A stretch of DNA of 64,000 nt from Davidsoniella eucalypti (lineage: Eukaryota; Ascomycota; Sordariomycetes; Microascales; Ceratocystidaceae). The notes under the pieces are model-generated. The model saw only the letters and a program-made list of their open reading frames with translations. It did not search any database and was not told the DNA's origin. The DNA lies in the NCBI GenBank assembly GCA_004009845.1, contig RMBW01000037.1:62001-126000 (forward strand), given 5' to 3'. The position numbers were made by a program, and so were the translations under genes. Each line of letters opens with the position of its first letter. Position 1 is the stretch's first letter. Shown here piece by piece: positions 22,730 through 34,820 of the stretch.

Positions 22730-23241
22730 AATCTCGATATAAGTCTCTATTTCTTCTTTTTTCTCTTTATCTCCTTATCTTGTGTGTGTTTCTTTTTTTT
22801 TTCCTTTTTTGTCTTTTGTTACATATCCCGTTTTTGTTCGTATGTTTTGGGTCGGCTTCATTTATTTTTTTATTTTTTTTCCGTTAACTACTTCTTTTTC
22901 TTTTTCTCAAGCAAATTTCCCCATTTTCATCAGCTTTTTTTTCATCTTCCATTTTTCTATCTTGAGCGTCTCGTCTTTTTTTTCCTTTTCTTCTTTTTCT
23001 TTCTTCTATATCTTAGTCTTATCGTTCATTGCTTTTTTTCCTTTTTTTTTTTCCTTCGTACTAGATATTCTTCGATACTAACTAGTATTTTACTCTATTC
23101 ATATTCTACTCAACAACCAAGTCTTATCTATACACGGATTTTTACTTATATCGTGATCTTGCTAGCAAGATATTAAATATGTTTATTTTGTTCTGTAATC
23201 CCAGTTATAAGTATTCTACTTAAGTCTAACGTATGAAATAT
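22730..23241. other. T-rich 3' spacer between convergent genes
   Basis: This spacer holds the two 3' flanks of the converging DUF300 and GH92 genes. It is dominated by long T and TTC tracts (22780-23070). Apparent phenylalanine-rich open frames here are composition artefacts. Confidence 0.7.
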
Positions 23242-26171
23242 TTACGTTGTCCATTTGAAGATATTTGGCCACCAACGCTGTGGCTTCTGTTCTTCACCAG
23301 CCGCACTCTTTTCAATATCAGCGCTTGAATATTGATTAGAGATACTTTGACCGTCGATACTACCACTACTTCCACCAGTACTATTTCCAGTAATCGTTGA
23401 TTCAACTGCTGCAGCTAAAACATTGTCATCTGTGCCTCTCTTAAGAAGTCGATCACGCTCACCGAGTTCCACACGCATACGATCAATCGTCATCTTCTGC
23501 CACGAAATCATAGCACAAGCAAACAAAGCAACACCCAGACCCGTTGCGCTAAGCACGAGATTCAGTAGTTGTGTAATCGACTGGCCCTGTCTAGTCAGAT
23601 CAGAGTCCATTCCAGCCGAGTCAACGGCGGATGCGAGGCCATTGGCGGCAGAGGCTGCTTCTTCCTCTTCTAGTAATGCGAGGTCTGTGGCTGGACTGGG
23701 TGGTGTGGCGCCAATGTCCCATTGTACAGGCTCATTACCGAGGACAAAGGCTAGTGTACCACCGTTCTCGAAGACGTCGGCCCAGGTGACCCACGATTGG
23801 TTCCAGGGCTGGCCATTGACTTGTAGCGATTGGACGTAGAAGGCATCTTCGGTGCCGCCAGTCGTAGTGATGTGCAAGCTTCGGTTACCGCCGAGGTGGA
23901 TTGTGGCGTCGTCGAGCCACGGTGATCCGATCAGAAACGTCGTCTGGCCCGTCATTGGGTATAGGCCTAGCATGTTCCACAGTAGCCAGGACTCCATGGC
24001 ACCGGCGTCGCTGTTGCCAGGAAGACCGGCCGATGTTGGGCTGTAGTACGACTTGGCTACGTAGCGGCTACGCTGGACCGACAGCGCCTGGCGGTTGGCA
24101 AAGTTGTACAGGTAAGGCGTGCCAAACGAAGGCTCGTTGCCTGGGTTGAATATCGTGTGACCAAAGGCTCCATTGCCAGGCACGGTGTTTTGGGTAAAGG
24201 TGAGTTCTAGGCGGTCCACGAAACGGTCGACACCGCCCACGAGCGATATGATCTTAGCAATGTCATGGTGGGCATTAAAGGAGTATTCCCAGGGTAGGCC
24301 TTGGTAGTAGTCGTCGCCCCAGTAGCAGCCGCCACACGACAGAGGGTTTTGATCGATGAAGCCGGTCTCGTTACGAGGTCCCAGGAAACCAGAATGGCCA
24401 AGGGCGGTCATTGCGGGATTCCATTGGTTGCGCCAGTTGCGTGAGCGCTTGAGATACTTTTCAGCCTCGGCAATATGACCTAGCCCACCGGCAACTTGTG
24501 CCAGGGCAAAATCGTTGACAGAGTATTCTACAGCGCGCGTTACCGAACGGGTAAATCGGCGTGTGATGAAGCCCAGCTTGAGCCAGTCTGGAAGAGCCCC
24601 ACGACCCTCCTTGGTCGAGCCGTTGGTATCACGAGAATCGTTGTTGTTTGGTGGGTTGATCTCGGCGTTTGTCATCATGGCCTGGTAGCCGTCGACCCAG
24701 TTGATCTGACCGCGGACTCCCTTGACATAGGCATCAGCGAACACGTTGTCAACGTTGGATCCGGCCTGGACGGCTCCGTTGTAGAAAGAAGAACGCGCGT
24801 CAGACATAAAGCCCTCGTGGCGCCAAATGTCGATCCACGAGCGGATGAACTCTTCGTAGGCCGTGGGCTGCAGGATATGCAGTAGGGAAGTTGTACACCG
24901 GAACTTGGCGTCGTTGTTAGTATTGTGCCTCGGAGAATATGTGAACGCCATACATACCGTGTCCCAGAAGGTGAATACGTCGTCGTAGTATGGCTCGGTC
25001 GAGTTCCACTTGGGATTCTCGCCGGTCTTGTTTGTTGGCAACAGATTGGAAAAGTACAGCGCCGTGTATAGTTGCTGCAGCTTGGTAGTGTTTGTATCAG
25101 TTGTCGTGATCTTGCCGAGTACTTGCGCCTCCCAGTCCTGGCGAGTCTCTTCACGCGCTGTCGACACCGAGGTTCCCAAGGGAATCTCTTGCTCGACGTT
25201 GGCACAGGCCTGGCTCTCGGAAATGAATGAGACGCCGATGCGAGAGGTGACTTCGTATTGCGAAAAGGAGAAGACGGCGCCGACGTTTTCGGTGGTTGAC
25301 TCGCGGACGCTGGTAGCCGAGTATGTGCTAAGGCTGAAATCGGTGGTGTTTGTGCCTACAAAGGTCTTGAAGGTAGCTGGTGAGTCGAAGTGGCCGCAAA
25401 AGTAGACTCGCCATGCCTCTGCTTTGTTCCAGCCCTGTTGTCGAAGTTAGTGTCTTGTTTGTTCTGATATAGTACATATATGCCATGCTTACATTATCGT
25501 AGTCTCCATGTCCCGTATATGATACAGTGTCACCTTCGCTAGTGACTTCTATCCGGCCACCAAGATAATGTTGCTCGAGACCCTGGCCGCGATATGATGA
25601 TAGCACATGGCCAACGTCTACTAAGACGCCCGGCTTTGAAGTGGACGGAAATGTGTACTTGAGAATGCCAGCTTTGCTAGTGGCGCTTAGCTCGGCGTCT
25701 ATGCCATTGGCCATATGAAACCTGTACAGGCCAATCTCGGTTTCGTCATCCTGCCTCCGACCGACCTTCCAGTCTGCTAACGGGTTGTCGATGGTCTGGT
25801 TGACGGGCAGCTGGGCAACTACACCGTATTTCGGAGCTCCGCCAGTGCCGCTTTCATGAAGCATACTAAAGCCCATCAAGACGCCATCTGGAGCATAGCC
25901 AGAGTAGGAGTCATGGCCAGTATATAGATCGGGGCCCAGTTTGACCATTCCCAAAGGTCGCGTCACACCGGGAAATGTGTTGCCACCATTTATAGAGCCG
26001 GTCTAAGCAGGGTCAGTATGTGTAGATGAGCCAAGTGTCAGGTCCAAGGGAGCTCAAGGCTAGCTAGCTTACATTGGTGAGTACATAGTCTGATAGGTTC
26101 TGGCCGTAGACACCGGCAATCAGAGCCAGGAAGCTTAATTGCCTCACAGGCGAAGCTATGCCGTCGTACAT
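23242..26171 (-). CDS. GH92 alpha-mannosidase, secreted and membrane-anchored
   Basis: Three exons fit: 26171-26073, 26002-25493 and 25434-23242, giving 933 residues. Exon 1 supplies a signal-peptide-like hydrophobic start (LSFLALIAGVYGQ), then the mature enzyme begins YVLTNTGSINGGNTFPGVT, a typical GH92 opening. Other family marks are GMVKLGPDLYTG, FTFWDT, the WEYSFNAHHD region, and GNSDAGAMESWLLWNMLGLYP near the C-terminal active site. GH92 enzymes are calcium-dependent exo-alpha-mannosidases that trim mannosides. Unusually, the catalytic part is followed by a hydrophobic helix (about residues 820-845) and a roughly 80-residue Ser/Gly-rich tail, suggesting an anchored rather than a freely secreted enzyme. 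Many N-glycosylation sequons are present. The start was chosen as the ATG that gives a signal peptide. Confidence 0.93.
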
Positions 26172-28049
26172 CGTGAGTCGTAAAGAATAGGCGTGTTAAC
26201 AATATGAGTGCAAGCCCATTCGAGATGTAAGATCTCATGCGAGCAAACAACTACTTGTATTGTTCATACGAGTGAGGTAAATATATATGTAAAGAAACTA
26301 GCAAGAACTGGGGATCAGGTGCCATATAAGATATAAATGCAACAAGGCGAGGATCAGCATCGCATTCCTAGACCGCGTGGACAAGGGTTGATGGCATGGA
26401 TAGACCTGCCAATGTCACATGTAGACCAGAGAACAAAGCACGCTGTCAAGGAAGGCGGGTTGCTTTGCCTCCAATCAAGATCTCAATGGGACGTCAAGTG
26501 TTGATACCAAGATGCCTCAAGTCTTGCAGTCAAGCACCAAAACAAAGAGCAAGTATTATTCTGAGACGAGAACAAAGACAAGACTAGCTCTATGATAGCA
26601 TGAGGGCCAAGAAGCTCCAGCAGCCAAGAATGAAAATGCAGAGTCTGGTTTATATATCATACGTACATATAGTTATAAACAAGACAGCGTTTAGCAAATG
26701 AAGCACATAATTAAGACGTAGTTAAGCAAACACGCATGTTTATTAATAGAGCTGTCCTGGCTATTCTAGTTTCACCTTATTAACTAACCACGTGTAATTA
26801 GCCTTCAACGAAAGCCACTTTAATTATGCCCTGTATCTTGCGCTATAATGCCCTGCCGCAGGAGCTTGGACCAGCCCTCTTACAGCGTAGTAAGGGAGGC
26901 CTATAGCGGACAACTGAGGAATATAGTGGGATACAGCGGGCGGTTTCAAGCCTCGATGGCTGGCAACCCACCCACACAAGATCGGGGCTTCATACAAGAG
27001 ATCCGACAGGTTTCATTATGCCACTATAGTACATACAGTTGTAGAATTTCATATTCATGCTACTGCGATACCATCCTAGCTACATATCACTCCTCTTGTT
27101 CCTCCCAGATTTCGCGTCTACTCTAGACCTAGCACTAACACACGATCTTAGTTCTGGCTTCCTATTCGCTCTACGCAGTCGTCGGCAGTACCTACGTACA
27201 TGTTTTCTACATATGTACAGTTGATCACACAATCCAGAATCATGCCTGCCCGTCTGTGGTCTCCACCGGCAAGGCTGCCGAAAGAAGCCGTCCACGTCCA
27301 GTTAGATGGTCACGGCGGCAGGATTTCGGCCTCCGAATTGGTCGAGAAATAGGCCTTTTTCTAAGCACGTGGGCGGGGAGAACAAGCCAGCGGATCTGAT
27401 AGAGTTGCTCGAGTAAGGACTATGGGCTGGTGTGTACTGCAAGGTAGGGCATAAATCTTGGACATGTCAAATAGAATTAGAAGTATCTTGAGAGTAGACT
27501 CCCATTAAGTTGAAGTCAGCTCAGATCGCTATGGTTGATTTTTGAGTCAGGATAGTCTCATGGCCACGATAAAAGTGGCCGTCAATTTGAAGGAGCCTGG
27601 CAAGTACGTTGCATATGTAGATTTGGATCATGGCAGTTAATTATTCTGGGCCCACAGTCCTTATGAGTAGTGGAGGAAGGCCGTGGATATCTACCTTCTT
27701 CCTCTTCGTGGCTAGCGACAGGAACTCAGCATACAGGGAATACTAGTACCTGTATATATGTATACAATCTTCTATTCACGTAACTCAACATCTTGATCAA
27801 CAATTTTATAAACATTCCACGATGTTGTAAAAAATATACTTAGAATGGATTAAGGAAAAGCTAGCTACTCTCTAGGTAGCACTAGTGAACATGATAACTA
27901 ACATTGAATGATAAGTATACCCATTTTTAACTTGCTGTTTCCTGATACCACATTCGAGGCAGCGTCCAATTTTATTAGCCCGACTCCCCGCTCGTTAATA
28001 ATAACAAATACAAATACACCATAGCTGCCTAACCTTGTCATCTTAGGAC
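26172..28049. other. gene-poor stretch, no gene seen
   Basis: About 1.9 kb upstream of the GH92 gene shows only short unrelated open frames on both strands. The part near 26830-27010 has several short palindromic or repeated patches (CTATAGCGG, TACAGCGGGCGG). These suggest old repeat DNA but give no identifiable element. Confidence 0.5.
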
Positions 28050-28052
28050 ATG

Positions 28053-28075
28053 ACAACAACAACAACAACAACAAC
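28053..28075. repeat. CAA trinucleotide microsatellite
   Basis: A run of seven to eight ACA/CAA units lies just upstream of the nuclease/kinase-like gene. It follows an ATG at 28050, in a frame that would read poly-threonine and stop after about 15 codons. Confidence 0.85.
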
Positions 28076-28101
28076 CAAACGCACCTTTCACTTCTGATTA
28101 C

Positions 28102-30218
28102 TTGATCTTGTTTTCTCTATCTATCATTCCACAACACTTCTATGTAACTACATATCACCTATTCGCACAAGCCGAAGAACGCATCAAAGTAGCCGAAGAA
28201 CGCGCCGAGAAAGAACGACTCAAGAATGAAGAAAACGCCAAAAAACTTGCACAAGCCAATGCACGCATCGAAGAAGAACGACAGGAAAAAGAAGCTGCTC
28301 AAAATTTCACTGTGCTTTCTGACTTCCCAACACTTCTTTACGACAGTTTTTCACTCAACTACCAAGCATTGACACTAGAGCCCGATACAAAACTCCATAC
28401 AACTGGTGGGCCTACTTTGATTCATAACCGGCTATATCCACGTCTCTTGAAATCTTGGACCAATTTTGAGAGCATTCATGAACAAAAGTTCACTCAGTTC
28501 TATAATTTCTTCGGCAAACAAAAACTTTTCAGAAGCATTTCTTTCATTGCAGCTAACCAGGAACCTCTGGCTAATAAATTGTCAAGTGAGGACAATGTTG
28601 TCTCTTTTTCCCGATTAGCTATCGAGCTTCATGTGAAAAATGTTATCAATATCTTTTTACAACACAGAAAAGATGGCAAGAAAACAGCATATGATGGTAT
28701 CAAAAAAGTGAATTTCAGTATTAGTTCACGGTATTCTTCAGCTGCCCGATTGGCAACCGAATCCTTGACCCAACCTAGTCGACCACGGGTAGTTCATGGT
28801 TCCGTAACTGACAGCCCTTCAAATATTGGCACATCAGATTCTGACCTCTCGGATACCGACAGCCCCTCAAATGCTAACCCATCAGATGTAATAGACAATG
28901 CTGTGCCTCCTCCTTTGTATCTACCCAACGAAAGATCCAGCAAAAAGCGACCCAGATCTCTTACTTCTACAAATGATAGTTCTGCCGCCAAGTTATCTTT
29001 ACAAAACCGACGCTTTGATGCTGATTCCACTGCGACAGGATACAGAAATCTTGAACGTTGTCAAGACCCGGAGAGGAACTTGTTTATTATCGAATACAAG
29101 GCTGCCCATAAGATCCCCCCTACATTTCTCCGGAGGGCTCTTGTATATCTGTCTAATGAGGAGCCATCTGTCTTCTATGGCCTTGTTGCGGGAAAAAAGA
29201 TCAACACCACCAAAGAGGAAACTGAGAAGGACACATTCAACAGGTTCTGCCAGTTTACTGCCTATGCTGTCATTCAAATCTTTCACTATCTGATAAACTC
29301 TGGGCTTCAGTATGGATATATCACAACTGGTGAATGCTTTGTCTTTCTCCATGTAGATAAAGATGATCCCAGTATATTATCCTACTATCTTTCTATTCCT
29401 CGAGAGTCTATATCTAGTATACCACTCCGTACACAGGAACATGGTCCTCAAGACCCCCAGGTCATTGAAGCACAGATTGATTCTATCAAGCAGACACCAG
29501 TTGCCCATATCTTGACACTATCATTTTTATCCCTTGAACAGCCAATGGATAGCCAACAAACACAGGCCGAAAGGAAATCTAAACTCATCTACCTGCCTGA
29601 CCGCTATAGAGATCAATCTTACGGTGATAGCCCCAAAACAGCACTAGTAATAGTACCAACAACAACCTTGGCTCGGCAACATCAGATCATCAAACTACTG
29701 GAACTACTGGCTCTCTACCTATACGATCTCCGCGAGATAGATACTGCACACAGCAATGCCTATATAGCCTTGTGCATCACCAGAGTCTCGATGAACATTG
29801 TCCTAATGTTTCACTTCACAGAAAGGCAAACGCAGATACTGCCTCCAATAAGCATGCCATTGGGGCCTCTCAACTCCTGGAGACTATCAAGACTCAGATG
29901 GATACTAATCTTGACAATGATCTTGATGTGCTGAAACGGTATGGTGCTATTGGAAATCTAGTCAAGGTCACTGCACATCCATTTGGGTACACTCTGGTTA
30001 GCAAAGCAATTGAAGCAGAGTCTCTCTGGCTGCTTCAAAATGAGATTGATGTATACTCAAGACTGAAGCATCTCCAGGGAAAGTCTATTCCAGTCTGTCT
30101 TGGTAAGATTCAGGAACGACCACCGTCAAGAAAGAGAGAATTTGACCATGCCAGTGTAGTTTCCGAGCGAAATGCTAAGAGGTACTATCCTATGCAAACT
30201 CAAATGGCTGTAGAGTGA
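28102..30218 (+). pseudogene. nuclease-like plus kinase-like accessory protein, frameshifted and truncated
   Basis: An open frame from 28102 begins with a coiled coil (AEERIKVAEERAEKERLK and onwards). After a serine-rich linker it has a conserved core: LFIIEYKAAHK near 29080-29115, then a helix and strand ending LQYGYITTGECFVFLHV near 29305-29355. The E-x-K pattern followed by Q-helix-YG-x-x-T-x-G resembles PD-(D/E)XK nuclease folds. The frame then shifts between about 29598 and 29757. Frame 3 carries RYCTQQCL, LDEHCPNV and a kinase N-lobe-like stretch (GYTLVSKAIEAE, LKHLQGKSIPVCLG) and stops at 30218 without a C-lobe, HRD or DFG motif. The first in-frame ATG is near 29542, so no start exists for the first 480 codons. 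The family is a multi-copy accessory one in filamentous fungi; the Crinkler-like link is inference. Confidence 0.7.
28897..29169 (+). repeat. 273-bp segment duplicated at 1704-1976
   Basis: This is the reference copy, lying inside the nuclease/kinase-like gene and covering the end of its serine-rich linker and the EYK motif. It matches the fragment fused to the LINE at the left of the window at about 97% identity with no gaps. Confidence 0.9.
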
Positions 30219-31742
30219 AGGTGAAGAAGGGCCTGTTTTTCTTAATAGATATTTTGGTATCATAATACAAGGTTGTCAACTATGAACTTTTCCATATGTG
30301 ATAGAGTACTCCCTTTTACCTTGTTCTTGGTTTCTACCAGTCTAGCTATGATGATGATGATGATTTTATTTACAGTCTAGAGATTTATCTAAGAGCTCCT
30401 TTTCGACTCCGGGCGAGGCCGTGTTTTCTGGCACCAATTTTCTATGTTCCTAGTATCCGGGACTGCTCAGACTGGCATCCATCCCTTTTACATTAGCAAC
30501 ACCTACGTCTCATTTTAAAGCAAAAACATAAAGAAAAGAAAAACCAATATAAATACTAATAAAAACAAAGGAAAAAGAAGAGAGATTTCCATGATCCTCA
30601 ACCTTGCTCTCTCTGAAGTGACTGTGCCTGTTTTTGTGCTTTTTTTGCCAGTGTCTGTAGTTATGTTGCAATCCTTTATCTTGACACTTGTGTGTCATAT
30701 TGCTACATGTATGTATGGATATATATACATACATATTGCCGCAAACTACAATAGAGACTGAGGCTCGTGTACAAAGTTCAAGTACAAGAAAAGAACACTC
30801 GGTAATGTCACTCACTAGAGGGACACAAAGCAGACTAGCTTAAGTGGCCAAACTGCATGTCAAGATATATTCTTATCAATCCGTCACTAGGGTTAGACAG
30901 GATATCGACTATCTAAGGGTTGACTGTGACATGATGAACATGCTTATTCTATTAAAGAAGTGTGTTACTTATTTCATTCCTAGTCACGCGCTTTACATAC
31001 AAAGCAAGTTAAAAAGGCAAAAAGAAGAAAAAAAAGTGAAGAGAAAGAGGTCGACTTGGACGCTGAGCTGGCAGCACAGCCAACTGTGGAAAGGATGACA
31101 GCAATGACGATGACGCTGTATTTGTTCTATAATTGCAGGCATTTTATACCAAAGCCCCGCGACCTGTTGCCGCATAAATCATAAATTGAACAGCAAAACG
31201 CTGAGCTGGGCGGTTAAACATCGGCAGACAATAGGCGGTGGGCCGAAAACCAATCAAAACACTCAGATTCGGGGCTGAAGTGGGTCTTCAGCTCAGCAAG
31301 CGGGAGGCGGTGTGAGAATTTTTGTCGGTCAAGGCAGGCAGAATCTCAATCCTTCAACTGCCCATAGTCAACACCGCCAAATCAATCAAACAAGCAAAAC
31401 AAGCCAGCAAAAAGAAGAAGAAGAAGAGAAGACTGCAGCTTTGGTATAGCAAGTTGAAAGAAATTGAGAGTTTGTATATCATATTCTCCTTATCCGGAAA
31501 CTGCGCGCCTCAGTCTGACGGCAACAGCCTCGAATTTCCGTTCATCCACGCCTCCTTGTGCGGTGATCAATTCGAGCTCTATCCAGGCTACTTAAACGAC
31601 CGGCTCACGATCCATTGTCCGAAATCCCGTCCAAAGCCAGCTGGCCTGCCTTCTATTGAAGCCGATCAATTTCATATTATATCAAGGTTTCCGCCATCTA
31701 CAGCCCACGTTTGTCTCTCGATATCTACTTCCTAGTCTCAAT
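30219..31742. other. intergenic, no gene seen
   Basis: AT-rich sequence with an ATG-type microsatellite near 30345-30365 and purine-rich tracts (31020-31060, 31390-31430). The last few hundred bases are the promoter and leader of the zinc-finger regulator, CT- and CA-rich near 31340-31740. Short open frames have no recognisable content. Confidence 0.6.
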
Positions 31743-34177
31743 ATGGGCCGCAAGCCGAACCCTCTTATCCTGGAATACTTCCAGCGCGGCCCCAAGCTCG
31801 CCGATAATAGTAACCGTTATCCTCACACCTGCAAGCTCTGCGGCGAAGACTTTCCCAAGGGCCGCATCGACAGCCTGACGAACCACATCACCAAGAATGG
31901 CAAATGCCCGGCTATCTCAGAGACCGACCGTATCAACGCCTGTCTGACTCTCCATGGCATCCCCAATGTGCCCTCAGTCACCGACCGCCTGCCTACGAGC
32001 ATGGCTACGACTACCATAACCGACGCTACCTCGCCCACCGACACGATTCTGGCCCAGCAATGGAGCGCCCTCGAAGCTCTGGCCGAGGCGTCTCGCCAGG
32101 TTGACTTGAGCGAGAAGCACGAACGTCCGTCTCCCGTTATGGAGGAATTCCCGGCTGGTGACAGCGCTGCTATTCTTCCAGCTGCTGATAGGTTTGAGAT
32201 CCAAGAACCTTTCACACTCGACAATCCGCCTGCACACTACGCATCAGCAGCTGCCCGGATAGCTCAGCAAAACCTCTCATCGCTATTGCCAACTGACTTC
32301 CAGTCGAACCACGGAGCCGACTCGCCACCACATCCTCTGCCTCCAACGACCACTGAGACTGAGGCACCCGCTGCTGTCGATGTCGTCATAAAGCAACCCA
32401 GTCCTGAGCCTATGAGCCCCGACGCCAGCGCCGATGCTGATGCTGATGCCGCGAATACATCTCAAGATGTCCAACATGAGCCTCACTTGTCGGCCGCAGA
32501 CGTCGCGCATCTCGAGTCAGCCACCACTGACACAGACTTGTCCGTTGCCGAAGCTGCCACTGCCCGCCTAACGGGCACCCTTCTAGATCCTCAGCTAGTG
32601 GAAGACGACAGCACAGATCTACAGTCTGTTTCAGACGCCCAAGCTGCCCAGCAGGCAGCAGAGCAAGCACAAGCAGAAGCAACAGCAACGGTAGCTGCAG
32701 CCGTTGTAGCAGCCGCAAATGACCAAGCCCCTGGTCTCCAAGTCACGGAAACCACGCAGTGGATAAACATGACTTACATAGCGCCTAAGCAGCACCAGCA
32801 AGCACACCAGCCTATGCTTTCCCACGATTTCTCGAGAACCCCCGTCCCAGCACACAGAGGCGGCGTGCGGATGGACACGACCGGTCTACACAACGGCCGG
32901 CCCAAACATGCCCGCGCCCGATTTAGTGCCGCACGGAGAAAAGAAGTGCAGGAAGTACGTAAGCTTGGAGCCTGTATTCGGTGCCGCATCTTACGGAAGA
33001 CCTGCGGCAAGGGCGACCCATGCGAGACCTGCTTCAAGGTTCTTTCGCCGCGCGTTTGGCGTGCCGGCTGTGTGAGGACCCGACTTCACGAGCAGCTGGA
33101 GCTCTATTCGGCCGGCGTCCAGGTGGTGCTAGCACAGAACCGCTACAATATGATCAAGAGCACGTGGCAACTCACTACCGGCGATTCGTACATCGAGGGG
33201 AGTCTGTTTGCCTCTGAAGAGAGCAAGATCATGCTGCGCACATTCGAGTTGAGTGCCCAGAAAGAAACCACGTTGCCCGATCAGGAACCGGAAATGGAGA
33301 CTCGTGCTATCATGATCGACTGCGACTTGGAGGATATGCCTAATAAGGTCGAAGAATACATGCGCCAAGTCCTGCCTCTACTGATAGAACACGAGCCTTC
33401 AGTCATGGTACGCACCATTCTCAACACGGCCGTGGCACAACTAAACGCATGCGAAGACGAACTGCTTCGACACGCTCTCGAACTTTGGGGACTTGTCGAT
33501 ATCATAGACCGCGAGCGTCAATGGCAAATAATGGAAAAACGGCCCTCAGAGAATCTCGAACGGTGCATTCGCGAGCCCAACGAACGTCTAGGCATCGATA
33601 TCTACACCGTAATGTTGATCCAACTTAACGCGGCCGCCGAACGTAAAGCCAACGTCACATCACGCACCTTACTCAACAAGATGCAGCGATTCCTACAAGA
33701 TTCCAAAGTCAAAGTTGGTTTCCGCATGTTTCTAACCGCCCTGGTCTTCCTCAACTGCGTTGAAAAGAGTACTTGGGCCTTCCGAGCCTGGGAACAACAG
33801 AACCTACGCGGTGGATGGCCTCTTGAACGACAGCCCGAGACGTTTATCGGCCAAGGCGCAAACTTGGCTAGCCTACTCAAGCTGTTGTTGAACTGTAGGC
33901 GAGTTTTGCCTCAGATTAATCGGGATGAGGAAACGGGCTTGTTATATCCAAACGAATCGGCTGGACAGGAGTTTGTGGATTTCTATAAGCTGATGAACGT
34001 GCATCGTGAGTTTTTACCATTTTTCCATTTGCTTCTTCTTTTTTTATTCTTGTTACTAATCTTCTTTTCCTTTCAGATCATATGCTTCATGAATGCCAGG
34101 AAAAGGCAGAATTCAACCCGGTTGACTCACGTTGTCTTGAGTTGACTCTTTGTGCCCAGCTTCTCCTCGGAAATTAG
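31743..34177 (+). CDS. fungal regulator with N-terminal BED-like zinc finger and central Zn2Cys6 motif
   Basis: Two exons fit: 31743-34005 and 34077-34177, giving 787 residues. The start MGRKPNPLILEYFQRGPKL is a conserved filamentous-ascomycete opening, and a hydrophobic in-frame extension upstream is not. Residues about 27-60 hold a CxxC...H-x5-C BED-like finger (HTCKLCGEDF, LTNHITKNGKC). A long acidic, Ala/Gln/Thr-rich middle follows. Near residues 410-445 lies a Zn2Cys6 pattern, C-x2-C-x6-C-x5-C-x2-C, with a later Cys. The C-terminal 350 residues are helical and well conserved, ending SRCLELTLCAQLLLGN. It is probably a nuclear DNA-binding protein; targets are unknown. The final intron (34006-34076) is T-rich and ends TTTCAG. 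Confidence 0.85.
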
Positions 34178-34820
34178 GCTCCTATCATCCATTAACACTA
34201 GAGGTTTTCATTCCTATTCTCTTATTCGTTTTCCGGTTTATTACATTCATCTTCTTTAATACCCTATTCTTTCTTCCCCCCTCATAGATCTCAACATATC
34301 CATCGTCTTATTATATCCTTCTTTTTCTAAGCTTTATGATTCCCTCACGACCTCTCTTACCCCCTCTCCTCATACCTATCATCTTCGTTATCCTAACCCT
34401 TTCATGCTATTTCTTTTTTCTTTCTCTTTTATCTTTTGCTTGTAAAATCATACCCCTTAAAGTTTTATGTCTTAACTCTTCCATCAACTTTTTTTTTTTT
34501 TTTTTTCACCATACATTTTTACAGTATTCTTTTACAAGTTGCTGCACGCGCAGATGACAAAATATCCCCCGCACAAAAAACATGAAATAAATAGTGTTGC
34601 ATCATTTTTATAGACGAATTTTACTCATTGCAAACGCCATATTTCCTACTTCTCTTTTTTATAATCCTGTGAAACCATAAACAGCACCGAGTCTTGATAT
34701 TGGAGTACTAAACCGTATCATTTGTAGTTGGTATGTTCATTATTATTTACATCATAGCTTCAGAAAGACTACTCTCTTCATGTCTCTTTAGCCCACTTTC
34801 CCTCTCCCTTCTTACTCACA
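34178..34820. other. T-rich spacer between convergent genes
   Basis: 3' flanks of the zinc-finger gene and SEC5, with pyrimidine tracts and a long T run near 34490-34506. Nothing coding was seen. Confidence 0.65.

Noticed and set aside
22782..23176. Phe/Ser-rich open frames of about 100-130 codons
   Set aside because: They are produced by T-rich 3' flank sequence; no real protein features.
26848..27295. Possible small genes in the 26.2-28.0 kb gap
   Set aside because: Open frames are short, Cys/Arg- or Ser/Tyr-rich, and show no start context, splice support or known motif.
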